DNA of 64,000 bases from Scolanthus callimorphus. Lineage: Eukaryota; Cnidaria; Anthozoa; Actiniaria; Edwardsiidae. Positions 21,808 through 32,600 of this stretch are shown here, piece by piece (positions within the stretch are counted from its first letter, which is position 1; the number at the start of each line of letters is the position of its first letter). The position numbers and the translations under genes were made by a program. The DNA lies in NCBI GenBank assembly GCA_033964015.1, contig CM066923.1, positions 20,695,739 through 20,759,738 on the forward strand. Direction: 5' to 3'. Under the pieces are notes generated by a model. The model searched no databases. It was not told the origin of the DNA and worked only from the letters and a program-made list of their open reading frames with translations.

Positions 21808-22102
21808 GGACCGTCCACACTTGCAATTTTTGCTGTTTTTTTTGTCGCGTGAGTCGTTGCGATTTTTTCTCGCACAAAATCACTTATGTAAAAACTCGCC
21901 ATGATTTTGTCGCGTGGTGTCGCGGAGACTTCAAACATGTTCGAAACTCTTTGCAACTTGATGCAACTTGAAGAAAAAGAGCACAGAATCGCACCGGATT
22001 TGCACCTCGCTAGAACAAGAGAGTTGAACATTGAAATTGCAACTCGCGTGAGAAAAAAATCGCCGCAAGAAATGCAACAAAAATCGCAAGTGTAAACCGG
22101 CC
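21808..22102. mobile_element. MITE, termini GGACCGTCCACACTTGC
   Basis: Left end GGACCGTCCACACTTGCAAT; right end ATCGCAAGTGTAAACCGGCC. Arms of about 60 bp contain further paired CGATTTTTTCTC/GAGAAAAAAATCG. Open frames inside lie within the arms and are not genes. Confidence 0.65.
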
Positions 22103-24300
22103 TTGAATGACTTAGCTCGAGGCAACCCTGAAACAAAAACTAGCCTTTAGTCACAGACTGAAATTCTTAGTTTATGATACGCTTTGCCATATCACAGATA
22201 TCACTAAATTCCAACCTGTCCCCAAAGAAGGCAACACTGTCGGGATTTTATATCGTCCAGTGTCTTATTATCAACATCACAATTTCAAACTTGGGAAAGT
22301 TTATCGGGCGTAGTCTTTCTAGAATACTCAATATCCACGAGTTACCAATAGGTTGTCTTTGATTTCATGACACGGGTGCCTGCGTAAGCAAACGTCTCTT
22401 CGTGATCTTATCTATACGGCTGATGACGTCAAACCTGACCGTGTCAATGACGAGGGATAACAAGAGCCAGACGATGCAGTTTATCTGTTTATCATGGCAT
22501 ATGATTTATCACCTCTCTCTCCGTCTTTCTGTATCACATAACGTCTGAAACTGAATTGGCTTTGCGAAATTACGTGCTGTATAAGTAAGTAAGCGAATTT
22601 ATGCATGTTTCTAAAATATACCACCATTTTTTGGCAATTATAAGCATCAAAGTTCTTATTCTTGAGATAAGCCCCAAAAGACAGCCAAGAACTCAGAGAA
22701 TTGAGACGTAGAACTTTGTGCAAGATGTGGAAGATCTCGAAAGCGAGACATTTTGCCTTTAAACCGAAAATCGTTGTACAAAATGTTCTTGGTTTCAGAA
22801 GCCTGAACTACGTTCCTATGTTCTTATTAATTAAATTGTTGCCAACTCTCCGTTTCAGAGTTCATAAACGTGATTATAAAATATTGTGTAATCTGTATCG
22901 TGAGAGCCAACACGCTTTTGGCGGAGTGCCAGTCCACCAGGCAGTCCACTATCGTTTATGGAGTGTCCGACCGACCAAGGAATAAATGATTCTGCACAAA
23001 TACGTACTATAAACTAATTGAGATTTTGCTGAGACGGCGAGCCAATACCACGGCAAATATTGATGGCTATTTGGGAGAAAATATTTTCGCTATTGGGCGG
23101 AGTCGCGCAGCAACGGAGCCCAATATATTAAACTATTTTTCCGACGCAGTCAATATTTCTTCAGCGGCGGAAATTAAGGGTTGTATTAGCCAGATCCCCC
23201 CAACCCCCCTAAAAAAATCTGGATCTGCCGCCACTGTATTTTGAAGTATTTTGTGGATTGTTATCTCGCATCCATCGCGATTCTGTTTAATACGTCACTA
23301 TGAAATATTGCACGTGCGAAATCACAACGGCTTTCAGCACGTGCTCAAGTACTTTTCGGCTTAACTTGCAAATAATTTTAATTTCCTTTCCCAAGAAATA
23401 TTACTAAAGAGGTAGCTAAATGATATTTCATTTCTAGCTATAGGCGACGAGGCGGAGGACAAATTGGCGAAAAACGTTGGCCGAATTTCGCTAGCTCGTT
23501 TCAAGCCGTAAATATGGAACACCACAAAATATTGACTACTCAAAACAAAACAAAGTGCAGTTTTAATCACGATAATCTTTTTTAAATTCGCAGTATTTTG
23601 ATTTTCAGAAACTGAAACTAACCATAGTCAACGAAATTAATACTAATATTCCTGCATAAATAATCATGGCGCTCCCTCCAGTTTTTGTTTTTATTTCTTC
23701 TTTAAGTTTATTGTTTTCAGTTCATGTCCGTTCCGTTTTGTTTGCTGGGAGACGAAAATGTTGCTACAGCTAGAGCAATAAACTAGAATTTAACTGTGCA
23801 TTTCTCTGTAAAAATCCCATGTAAATAATTAATTTTTAAATTTGTGTAAAAGCTGGTAAAAGGCTATAAATAAGTTTATCGGAAGTGGCTTTCGGCCGCC
23901 AGTTGGCCGATGATATGATAGGGGATTTTTATAAAGTATTTCTTTACTGTAGCTGTCTTTGATGGATTTTAGCAAGTGAATGATATTGCTGTGGAATAAT
24001 AGGAAAATTGCTCATTGAGATCAACACTGATTTTGGACAATTTTTTTTTCAAACCAATAATAGGTAATTTGAATAATAAGTAATTTGACAAGCCCTTTCC
24101 GATAAAATAGGCGCGTCTCAGGCCTGAAACACTAAAACCTGACCCCACGTGTGATTTCGTGGAAAACTGCAAGATATCTAATTATATATTCAGTTCTCAA
24201 CGATTTGATTGGTTGCTACCCTCCACGCCTTGCCTCGATGGTATTTTTAGGACGAAAGTAGGAAATGACGTCCATAAAATCAAAACCATTACATCATTAT
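22103..24300. other. Unassigned intergenic DNA
   Basis: About 2.2 kb with no exon, RNA gene or clear transposon termini recognised. Confidence 0.35.
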
Positions 24301-24303
24301 CAG

Positions 24304-24319
24304 CCAATGAGAGCGCGCG
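24304..24319 (+). promoter_or_regulatory. CCAAT-plus-CpG motif upstream of the ETS gene
   Basis: CCAATGAGAGCGCGCG lies about 150 bp before the ETS start codon. A CCAAT box at this distance is compatible with a promoter element (NF-Y type). Nearly the same motif occurs in repeats elsewhere in the window, so its role is uncertain. Confidence 0.4.
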
Positions 24320-24466
24320 TTCACGACATAAATTAGGCCCTTAGCCCCTTCCTGCTCCAGATACGACATAAACATTGAGTACGAGGAGTCTAAGACAGTT
24401 AAGAGAGCGAAAAAGTGAAAAGTTTATTCGATTAACTGCTTCGTCGTTGAAGAAAACGCATCCAAA

Positions 24467-24490
24467 ATGTCTTTAGAACAACAAAAACAG
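24467..24490 (+). CDS. ETS gene exon 1 (8 codons)
   Basis: ATGTCTTTAGAACAACAAAA then CAG, followed by a donor GTAATT. It ends on a codon boundary. The reading frame runs on into the intron for over 100 codons, which I regard as read-through of intron sequence. Confidence 0.65.
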
Positions 24491-26817
24491 GTAATTAAGG
24501 TCAATTTTGACCGAATTAATACATTCTTAGCACGTAAAGCGGGTTTCAACTCGAGCGCTCTACAGAAGTTAAAAATCTTACCACAGAAGTGGGTTGCAGT
24601 TTTTCCTTGTCGGGTTTCGTCGTTCATACTAAATGTTGTTTCGCTTTTATTCCATCAGAGCCCATTTGCGAGCGCTCAAGCCGTTGCTTCAGTCCTTGGA
24701 CAACAACTTATGGTAAGATTTTTGCTGCTAACTGTTAAAAACCTCATCGAAGTCTACATCTCTCTCTGTTTCTCGTTCGGCTTCTGCGACTTGCGTAGGC
24801 GTTTGTACCGTACAAAATCGCTCCAGTGCGAAAAAACAATAAGCCATCATAGTAAATCTTAGTATTTCAATACTTTTAAGTACCATAATTTCTTTATTAA
24901 CACTTTCCTATTGATTACTGTTATTCTTTATACTAAAATATTTGAGTTTGCACACATTTTCGGCATGACAACGCATAACTTTTGGCATCGTGAAGGCTTC
25001 GGTGAAGGGAACGCGAAATTTCTCGTTTCAGAACTTCTATCTCGGTTATTATCATTCTTAATTTCTTATTTTGTCCATTTGTTTTATTTTCTAGGCGTTA
25101 AAACAGTTGTCATCTGAAGATATCAGCATGTTAGCGCCTCTCATATTCGCAAATCAGCCGAATATTCCAACTGGTCTACCAGCTTTCCAAGCGAAGCGAG
25201 TTGAACCTGAGCAAAGACTTTCTCAAGATTCGGGCATAGATAGCCTTCTGCTAGAGAACAGCCTTTCCGATTGTGGCTCAGATGTTTCTGAAGTCTTCGA
25301 AGGCGAAAAAAACTTCAAGTCAGATGTCTTTGATCAAGGTAGGAGTCGAAAGCGGAAAAAACACTGCCTTAGCTAGGAATCGAAAGCGGAAAAGTTTCCC
25401 CCGCGCACATAGTCTGATTGGTCAGTTGTATAACATGCCAGACTACTACGTAAGCAAGCATAAGTGCTTGGTTTCGAAAGTGGATTATATCACGAAAATA
25501 AATACCAGCCAATAGGGAGCAGTCACCTATACATTATAATCCCTCACCCCTGACAAAGAGGCAATCTGTTTGATAGACAGCAACTTCCCTTCTAGGAATA
25601 TGAATTTTCTTGTCTCCACTTGTCTAGCACATTGGCCTCAAGTCATCGGGTATTAATATTTTCTCTCTTTTTTTTTTATAACAGAACAAGTATTGGTTGA
25701 CGACTTTGATTGGGGCATTGGACCAGAGGAAATAAACCAGTATTTCAAGAGCCTTAATGGTAGGTTTTTGATTTTGTTTCAAAAAAAGAGCAAAATAATA
25801 GAAAATTGTTTTTGGCCTCCCACTGCCACAGGACAAAGGCACGCCATAGCAAAACTATTTCTTATTCACTATTTGTGGCAATTAGTGAGTCAATGTTTTT
25901 CAGTCACAGTCAATGAATCTTGAAATGTTAATGCATTACTTATGGTATTTTTGTTCTTTATTTGCAGCAATTGAAATAAGCAAGCCACCAAACCCTGATG
26001 TTTTCTCAGAATTCAGCATGCTGGAACTTCTAGAAGTGATCTTACAAAGCAGTCCTGGGCAACTGAGCCACAAGCTCCAGTTGACTACTACCAGCCTCCA
26101 CTAACACCCCAGTCAAGCATGGCATCACCCTACCAAAGCCCCGCCCACTCTGTTGGCAGTCCATATCAGAGTACTGATGAGAGTGGCTTTGAAAGTGACT
26201 TTGATGCTACAAGTTTAGCTAGTGGGTCTCCAATTCCTGACCCAGTACCAGATGATTCATGTGTACCAATGCCGGTTGAATCAGTCTCACCTCAAATTGT
26301 TCCTGACCAGCCTCCTGCCATTCCCCCTGCTCCACGCCGCCGCCGCCGAGGCCCTAAAAAGCCAGCCAAGTACAATGGAACTGGCCCCATCCAACTCTGG
26401 CAGTTTCTGCTTGAGCTTTTACTGAGTCCTCAGTATTCAAAGCTCATTCAATGGACTTATGATGAGAAGTTTGAGTTCAAGCTTCTGAACCCACCCCAAA
26501 TTGCTACCATGTGGGGAAAGAGAAAAAATAAGCCCAACATGAACTATGAGAAGCTGAGCCGAGGCCTCCGGTATTACTATGGCAAGCACATTGTAGACAA
26601 AGTCCACGGCAAGAGGTATGTCTACCAGTTTGTCTGTGACATCACCAAAATCCTTGGCTACAACCCAACTGAAGAGAAGCCTGACGGCATGGTTGAGGAT
26701 GCTGTCTGTGGTGAGCTGGAAGCAGTTCCCCAGACCAAACTCGATGCCAGTGCTTCTAGTGATGATGAGGGTGATCTTCCCCAGTGGGATTTCTCGTCTC
26801 TCTTTAGCACTGATTAG
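24467..26817 (+). CDS. ETS-domain transcription factor, five exons, one frame break
   Basis: A nuclear DNA-binding regulator. Exons inferred from splice signals and phase: 24467-24490, 24659-24712, 25095-25338, 25685-25759 and 25968-26817. All joins are in frame. The first four exons encode an acidic, Ser/Gln-rich region without a recognisable Pointed domain. The last exon holds a proline-rich linker, a basic patch of five Arg, and the full ETS domain (about 26386-26641), including the recognition-helix residues Arg-Gly-Leu-Arg-Tyr-Tyr-Tyr. After the domain the sequence follows the ETS1/2-GABPA pattern (Phe-Val-Cys-Asp, then Leu-Gly-Tyr). In exon 5 the frame entering at 25968 reaches a stop at 26102-26104. 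The ETS frame is open only from 25999, so one base appears missing near 26033. Confidence 0.85.
24659..24712 (+). CDS. ETS gene exon 2 (18 codons)
   Basis: Preceded by a pyrimidine-rich acceptor ending TTCCATCAG and followed by the donor GTAAGA. It is 54 nt long and phase 0 at both ends, so it joins exon 1 and exon 3 in frame (…Leu-Gly-Gln-Gln-Leu-Met then Ala-Leu-Lys-Gln-Leu). It could be skipped without changing frame. Confidence 0.65.
25095..25338 (+). CDS. ETS gene exon 3
   Basis: Acceptor TTTATTTTCTAG; donor AAG|GTAGGA. Encodes an 81-residue stretch with an Asp-Ser-Gly-Ile-Asp-Ser motif (a phosphodegron-like DSGxxS) and many acidic residues. It ends in phase 1. Just inside the next intron the segment GTCGAAAGCGGAAAA is repeated 36 bp later. 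Confidence 0.75.
25685..25759 (+). CDS. ETS gene exon 4
   Basis: Acceptor TTTTTTTTATAACAG, donor ATG|GTAGGT. 75 nt, phase 1 in and out, encoding an acidic-aromatic stretch (Asp-Asp-Phe-Asp-Trp-Gly) that could act as an activation motif. Confidence 0.75.
25968..26817 (+). CDS. ETS gene exon 5, carries the ETS domain
   Basis: Acceptor TTTATTTGCAG. The first ~20 codons read Ile-Glu-Ile-Ser-Lys-Pro-Pro and reach Leu-Glu-Leu-Leu-Glu in one frame. From about 26035 a second frame continues through Pro-Gln-Ala-Pro-Val-Asp-Tyr-Tyr into the Pro/Ser-rich linker and the ETS domain. No GT-AG intron of plausible size fits between them. Translation from the in-frame Met at 26119 would still give a 232-aa protein with the whole DNA-binding domain. 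Confidence 0.85.
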
Positions 26818-27840
26818 TGTTATTTTTTTTGTCGATAACCCCCTCAGTAAGGTTACTCTCAGGAGCAGTAGAACGGCCACTAACTAGTTTTTCTATTTAC
26901 TATTATGCCTAAAAACTCTTTAAAACCTTTATTTTCACTTCCCATTTGGACTTTGTTATTTTAGTGTTGTAGAGTGTGGCCTTTCTCCTGCTTTTTGAGT
27001 GTGACAAACCAGTAGCTTGTATCAAGCGTTTTCTGTGGTCTTACATGTCCACATATTTCATTCTCAGGATTTGAAAGAAGCTCATTACAAAAACTTTTAT
27101 TCAATCAAAAACTTTTATTCAATCAAACATTTGAAATTACTATTTTGTTCACAACTAAACCTTTTCTCTGTTCCCATTTTGGCATGCAAGTACAATTTCT
27201 TTCATTTGTAGGTCAAGAGTTTCTTTGACTTCCTGAAAATGAGTTCCAGAATTTGACATACCATGTATGTTACTTTCTGGAAATCTACTTTCTTATAATT
27301 CTACACTTTAGCAAAAAAACACATAAGCAAAACAACACCTTCAAGTTGTTTGAACTTTGCTTGTAAACATGTTCTTTGTAGTTTGTAGTCAGCATTAATA
27401 GTGTATACTGTTATGCTGAAAGTTATTGCATTTGTAGTTCAGTACTCTGCATACTGAAAGGTAGTTTTAGTTTCATGGGAAGTTCCTGTGCAAGTTTAAA
27501 TTTTGATCATATTGATCACATTTTCTGCCCAGTATCTGGGCTCGTCCTGGCATGTGTTAGGACTGTTTATCCAGAATGTCAGTGAACAATTTCTTAGCTT
27601 GGTAAAGAAGCTATGATAGAAATTGCCTATTGGAGTTGAATGAGTAGATTCAAATGTAATGAATTTCAAAGTTGGTAAAATGTGGTATGTAACTTTGTTG
27701 ATAAAAAAAATAAGTAGTAGTCACTGAAATTAATGTGCTTCATGTAATTTTAGATGTGTGATTAAAAATCATTAATGGCAGTTCACTATTGTTTTGTTCT
27801 TCGAAATATTTACACCTGAAGAATGGGATAAATAAAGAAA
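26818..27840 (+). other. Probable 3' UTR of the ETS gene
   Basis: AT-rich, no coding potential. AATAAA at 27831-27836 is a plausible polyadenylation signal. A direct repeat AAAAACTTTTATTCAATCAA occurs twice at 27089-27125. Confidence 0.45.
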
Positions 27841-28083
27841 ATTACCCATGTAAAAACTATAGCCCCATTTCTGCTTAAAATGACCTCTTGGTAGCATTTT
27901 GTTTTCTTTAAAAAAATTGACGTTGCTATAGCCCCCTGGGATTCAAAAACCTAAAAGCCATCCTGGAAGTAATAAGTGGAATGAATTCACTGATCCCACG
28001 TTCATTGTTCTACCTCCCTAGTTACTGTTGCTATGTCAGACAAGCCAAAATAAGCTGTTACGCGCATCTCAAACAATGAAGTA

Positions 28084-28238
28084 CATTCTCGTACCCAGAG
28101 CTCCCTGGCTCGTCTGCTCGCAAGGGGAGGCTCTGGCGACATCCATTTGAGGGCCGTCACTGATTGGCTGATTTTGAGGTCTTTCTCTCAGCGGCTCTGT
28201 ATTAAATCTCGCGCATGCGTCAGTGGCTGTCACCAGAG

Positions 28239-28277
<39 letters not shown>

Positions 28278-28300
28278 CTGGAGCTCTGGGTTCGAGAATG
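28084..28300. mobile_element. MITE, termini CATTCTCGTACCC, with 9-bp duplication
   Basis: Termini CATTCTCGTACCCAGAGC and GCTCTGGGTTCGAGAATG. Flanks AATGAAGTA (28075-28083) and AATGAAGCA (28301-28309) differ at one base: a 9-bp target duplication. An internal C run of 36 nt (28239-28274) replaces part of the right arm. Confidence 0.85.
28239..28274. repeat. Poly-C tract, 36 nt
   Basis: The longest homopolymer in the window, lying in the right arm of the MITE at 28084-28300, next to GAGC and CTCCCTGGAGC. In the sister copies the same place holds only a few C. Confidence 0.9.
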
Positions 28301-28350
28301 AATGAAGCATCGTCCCGTTACGATGGCTTTAAACGATGGCCAGCTTACCT

Positions 28351-28569
28351 AATCTCGTACCCAGAGCCCGTCATCTTTTGGCCAGCGGCAAGATTCAGGG
28401 CTCTGGGGAATCGATTTTTTTTAAAACCCAGATTCTGGGTTTCCGGTTTGATTGTTGTATGAAAGTTCGTTACGTTTTTGACCTACCACGCATGCTCACA
28501 AATCGGATTCCCCCTGGGCCCTGAATCTTGCCGCTGGCCAAAAGATGACGGGCTCTGGGTACGAGGTTG
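28351..28569. mobile_element. MITE with ~55-bp arms and 10-bp target duplication
   Basis: Arms begin AATCTCGTACCCAGAGCCCG and end GGGCTCTGGGTACGAGGTTG, with TCATCTTTTGGCCAGCGGC and its complement inside. Flanks are CAGCTTACCT on both sides (28341-28350, 28570-28579), a perfect 10-bp duplication. A 9- to 10-bp duplication is typical of Mutator-like elements. Confidence 0.85.
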
Positions 28570-28853
28570 CAGCTTACCTTGCAGCGCCAGCTAGTGGTGA
28601 TCAAGCGAGCACTTAGTGGGCGTTTACTTTTCCGATGTACTGAAGATTACAACGGTAGCATTGTACCATATAAATCACGATTATAGTGACGCGTGTCACC
28701 GGTGGAGTGTATTTTAAGAGGTTACCGCCTAAGTGTAGCCGCAAGTAATCCAAGTAAAGTTACTTCCACAGCGATTACAGGCGCGTAGCGACTGCGAGGC
28801 AGTTTCTAAGGCGGTTGCATTGGATTGGGTCCACATAAAGTTACTTTTTACAT

Positions 28854-29111
28854 CCCGGTCTAGTCAATCGTTAAAATCGATACCGATAAAAATCACCGAC
28901 ACAGTTTTCCTGCCCCCGAGGCATATCGTAAAATCGGGGTTCCATTGTTGAATTGTAATAAATCGATAAAAATCGATAACTTTTCTTAAAGTGCGATCGA
29001 TTTTTAACGATTTTTAAAACCAATCGATAAAAATCAATCAGACAATAACGATTGGTAACGATTTATTGATTGGTAAATCGGTATCGATTTTTAACGATTG
29101 ACTAGACCGGG
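28854..29111. mobile_element. MITE, termini CCCGGTCTAGTCAATCG
   Basis: Left CCCGGTCTAGTCAATCGTTA; right TAACGATTGACTAGACCGGG. Flanked on both sides by TTTACAT (28847-28853, 29112-29118). The interior is rich in ATCGATAAAAATC repeats. Confidence 0.8.
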
Positions 29112-29549
29112 TTTACATCGGGGTAAATTTTTGGGTAATGTCCGCCCCTTGATTAGGAGCCTGGGGCCGAATAATATTCCCTTTTCAAATAATTACCGTT
29201 CTCGAAAGTGAATTTTCTACACGTTTCTATTCCTTCCGTCCTGCTTTAATAGCTCAGAGATTAAAAGCCCACTGTCTGAATTATTTTCCTCACGTACCTT
29301 GCGCATTCTGCAAACCACAGGGCACCCACGGCTTAAACTATGTAACCTAGCCTGACTCGTAATCGAGGCTAATGATGCTGCGAAGAATTTCAAGGTGAGT
29401 GATTCGAACGAAACGGCGGGAAAATAACAACAAGGAACCGAAATATAGGCTTTGATCACATTTAGTTTGCTTTATTTATGTCAGCTAGCTAACAAGCTTT
29501 CAATTTAAGAGTATTTGTATTAGTAATTTGAGGTATTTTCTGCGTACAA
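29112..29549. other. Upstream region of DTYMK
   Basis: No coding exon recognised. An ATG pair at 29550 is preceded by an A at -3 (ACAAATGATG), an acceptable start context. No TATA box is obvious. Confidence 0.4.
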
Positions 29550-29685
29550 ATGATGCCTTCTTGTAACAGAGGGGCTTTGATATGTTTCGAGGGATGCGAT
29601 CGCTCGGGCAAGTCGACCCAAAGTAGGCTGCTTGTTGAGTACCTGAGGTCTATCGGCAAGAAAGTGGAGCACATGAGATTTCCAG
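29550..29685 (+). CDS. DTYMK: DTYMK exon 1 (P-loop)
   Basis: 45 codons plus one base; donor CCAG|GTGAGT. Holds beta-strand 1, the P-loop and the first helix up to Met-Arg-Phe-Pro. Confidence 0.9.
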
Positions 29686-32600
29686 GTGAGTTTATGGGGA
29701 TATTATTCTTTAATGTTTTTCATCATAATCAAGAATCAACCATCTTCCGTCCACTGCAAAAAAAATGAGCCATAAATTTAATTGAAACAAACTTTAAGAT
29801 TCATCCTACATAAGATTGTACAACTTACAATGTAGAGCTAATGCTGTTTTTCATTTGTTGGGGATGGCTTATTTCCCAACAAGGGGGAGGGCCCACAGAC
29901 CTGCCAGCCCCTCAGAAGTCAAAACCTGGAGACTGGCCAACAAAAAATTGGGGTCAAAACCTGGAGATCAGCCAAATGGCTGTACAAACCAATAAAACAA
30001 TTTCTGAATATTAAAAAGAAATGTCAAATAACCAAAAAAAGGACTTACAATTTATTTTTGTTGCTTATTCTGTTTTGTTGCCTTCTTTGCTCTTATAATC
30101 CCGGGGGGGGGGGGGTTCTCCCAAGTAAGAGTAATAGGGGTGCTTGTCAGGATATCGGAAAATAATATACCCTAAAAATACCAGGACATAAAAAATCCAC
30201 CCCCTAAAAATACCTTATAAAACAAAATGACCCCTAAAAAATACCAACAATAAACCTTTTTGTTATTGTTTATTGTTTCTCATCTCAAAACGTGCTTGTT
30301 TTATAGAGCTATAATGAAACAAGAAAGCCAGAAAACATTTTGCTTTTTCTGACCCTTTCATTCATTTGCGTACCCCTAAAAAATACCATTAATTAGTGAA
30401 AGCCACAATGTTTCTCCCCCCCCCCCAGCTAGTTGCAGCTAGTTTTAATTTGGATTGCACAAATCATTTATTTTTCTCTAATGAAAGAATATTTTCACAA
30501 ACCATGAGATTTTCAAGACAAACCGTGAGATCATGCCTCAACCATGAGTCTCATGGTGAAACCGTGAGAGTTGGCAGGTATGGGTCCAGGCAGAGCTGTC
30601 AGAATGTTTTGAAGTAGGTGGCTTCTAAAAAAGTAGCCGGCTGCAAAAGAAAAACAGTTTCCTTGCCAAGCCAATTCTGACACAGCCACAGAGCTGGGAG
30701 ATTTTTAAGAAGAACTACAATTTAAGGATTCCATTTGTTATTTTATTTTCACGAACAATGAGGTGAGCCTCAGGCTGCATTTAACAAAGTTCTGTTGTTC
30801 AAACTTTTTTGTGTCCCACATTTGGCAAAAAGTAGCCGGCGATAAAACGTGAAGTAGCCGTCTGAGCTCCAGTAGTTGCTGGCTTGTTCCGACAGCTCTG
30901 CACAGGAGGCACAGGCCCCCCTTTTAGCAACCCAAAATTTTGTATGGGACATTATTTAAAATAGAAGAGAAAATGCCTTATGAAGGGCCCCTTGGCCCCC
31001 CTCCTATTGAAAATTCTGGCTATGCCCCTTCAATCCTAGTCAGTTCCATCTGGGATGACACCTGGAATGCAAGAGAAAAAAGGGAAACCCACTCTCTGTT
31101 TTCCCAGTTGCATCCAATCAAATCTCCGCTGTCACTGACATTCCCTGATAATGTGTGTTTTCATTAGCCTGGGATTGACAGTATGGTCAGGAAAGCATAG
31201 ATCCTGATGGTTCCCAACATAGCCTGCTAGCAGATGTTGGTTGGCTTTTTTTAGGTTGTTTTATGGCGAGAAACGAGTGAGAATCCCGATGCGGGCGCCA
31301 TCTTGGATGGGTCAAAATTCTGTCAGGTTTTGTCCCTCGTCCCAGACCGCATTTTGACCCGTTCAAGATGGCTCCCGTATCAGGATTGTCGCTCGTTTCT
31401 CGCCGTAAAACGACCGAGTTTGGTCGCCATAATAGAAATTTTCTCCAAAGTAATGCTACTGACAGGTAAGGATTAACTAGATTGACATTTTTCCTCACCA
31501 AACCCTGATTCTATTCACCATTGGCATCCATAAGATTGCAGTGTCAGGCTGTGACACAATATTGTCTCTAATGAGCTCCCTAGCTTCAAAATCTGTTCTG
31601 CTGTCCATGTTTATAGTAGTTATTTTTCTCTTTCCAGACAGATCTACGGCTATTGGACAAAGCATTAATTCTTATCTCCAAGGAAAATCAGAACTTGAAG
31701 ATCATGCCATTCATCTCCTGTTCTCAGCAAACAGATGGGAATCTGTGTAAGAAAATAAGATTATGACATCCCATCTTATTATTACTACATAGTTTTTGCT
31801 CTGCTTTCAGTCCAGAGAGGAACAGAAAAAAAAGAAAAGAAAATGGAAGAAACCAAAGCATTTCCCAAAGTTGACAAGCATGTTGCTGATGGGTTGTTCT
31901 GGGAAATTTTCTAGCATCCATCCTCCTGACCATGGGAAATTAAACTTACTTGTCCCAGGTTTTGGAACTGCTGAACTTTCCAACCAGTGTCGAAACTCAA
32001 GAATGCATTTAAGTCTCCTGCTCGGCTTGGGCGTAATGTTTTCCCATTTCAGATCATGTGCCATTTATTTGAATATCTTTCTTTGTTTGGAATGCTTCCA
32101 TATTCATATATCCTTTGGTGCGTAGCAGAAAAAGAAAGAAGTAATACTCATGGGAATGCCACGTGATCTGAAATGGGAAAACATTATGCCCAAGCTGAGG
32201 AGGTCTATTTTACCCATTAGTACAAATCTCCCACATGTTTGTAGAACCACTAAAGTTTTGCAAAGCTATTTCACAGTGCAAGTTTTTGCATTCGAGCTCA
32301 CATTCAAGCTGAAAATACCCTTTTCAGCTGAACAGCAATTGTTATTTTGATATGAGCCTATGATGAATAAAACCTCTGGATTCCCATGGGTAAATCAACT
32401 GAGCATGACTGGGATGCAAACAAACCCTTTAGTTGACTTGTTTACAAAATTGCAAAGAAATTTGACTGGAAACATGGCACAGTATAATATTCCACCCTGG
32501 GTATTGTTATTCATGATATGTAAATAAGGTATGGGAAATCGCTCTGGCTTGGGACAAGCCCAAACCAAAACGAGTATGAAGTGTGCATTACTGCACTCCA

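Noticed and set aside
21801..22136. 111-codon minus-strand open frame
   Set aside because: It coincides with the arms of the MITE at 21808-22102.
24467..24862. 131-codon open frame beginning at the ETS start codon
   Set aside because: Only the first 8 codons and an internal 18-codon exon fit splice sites and phase; the rest is intron read-through.
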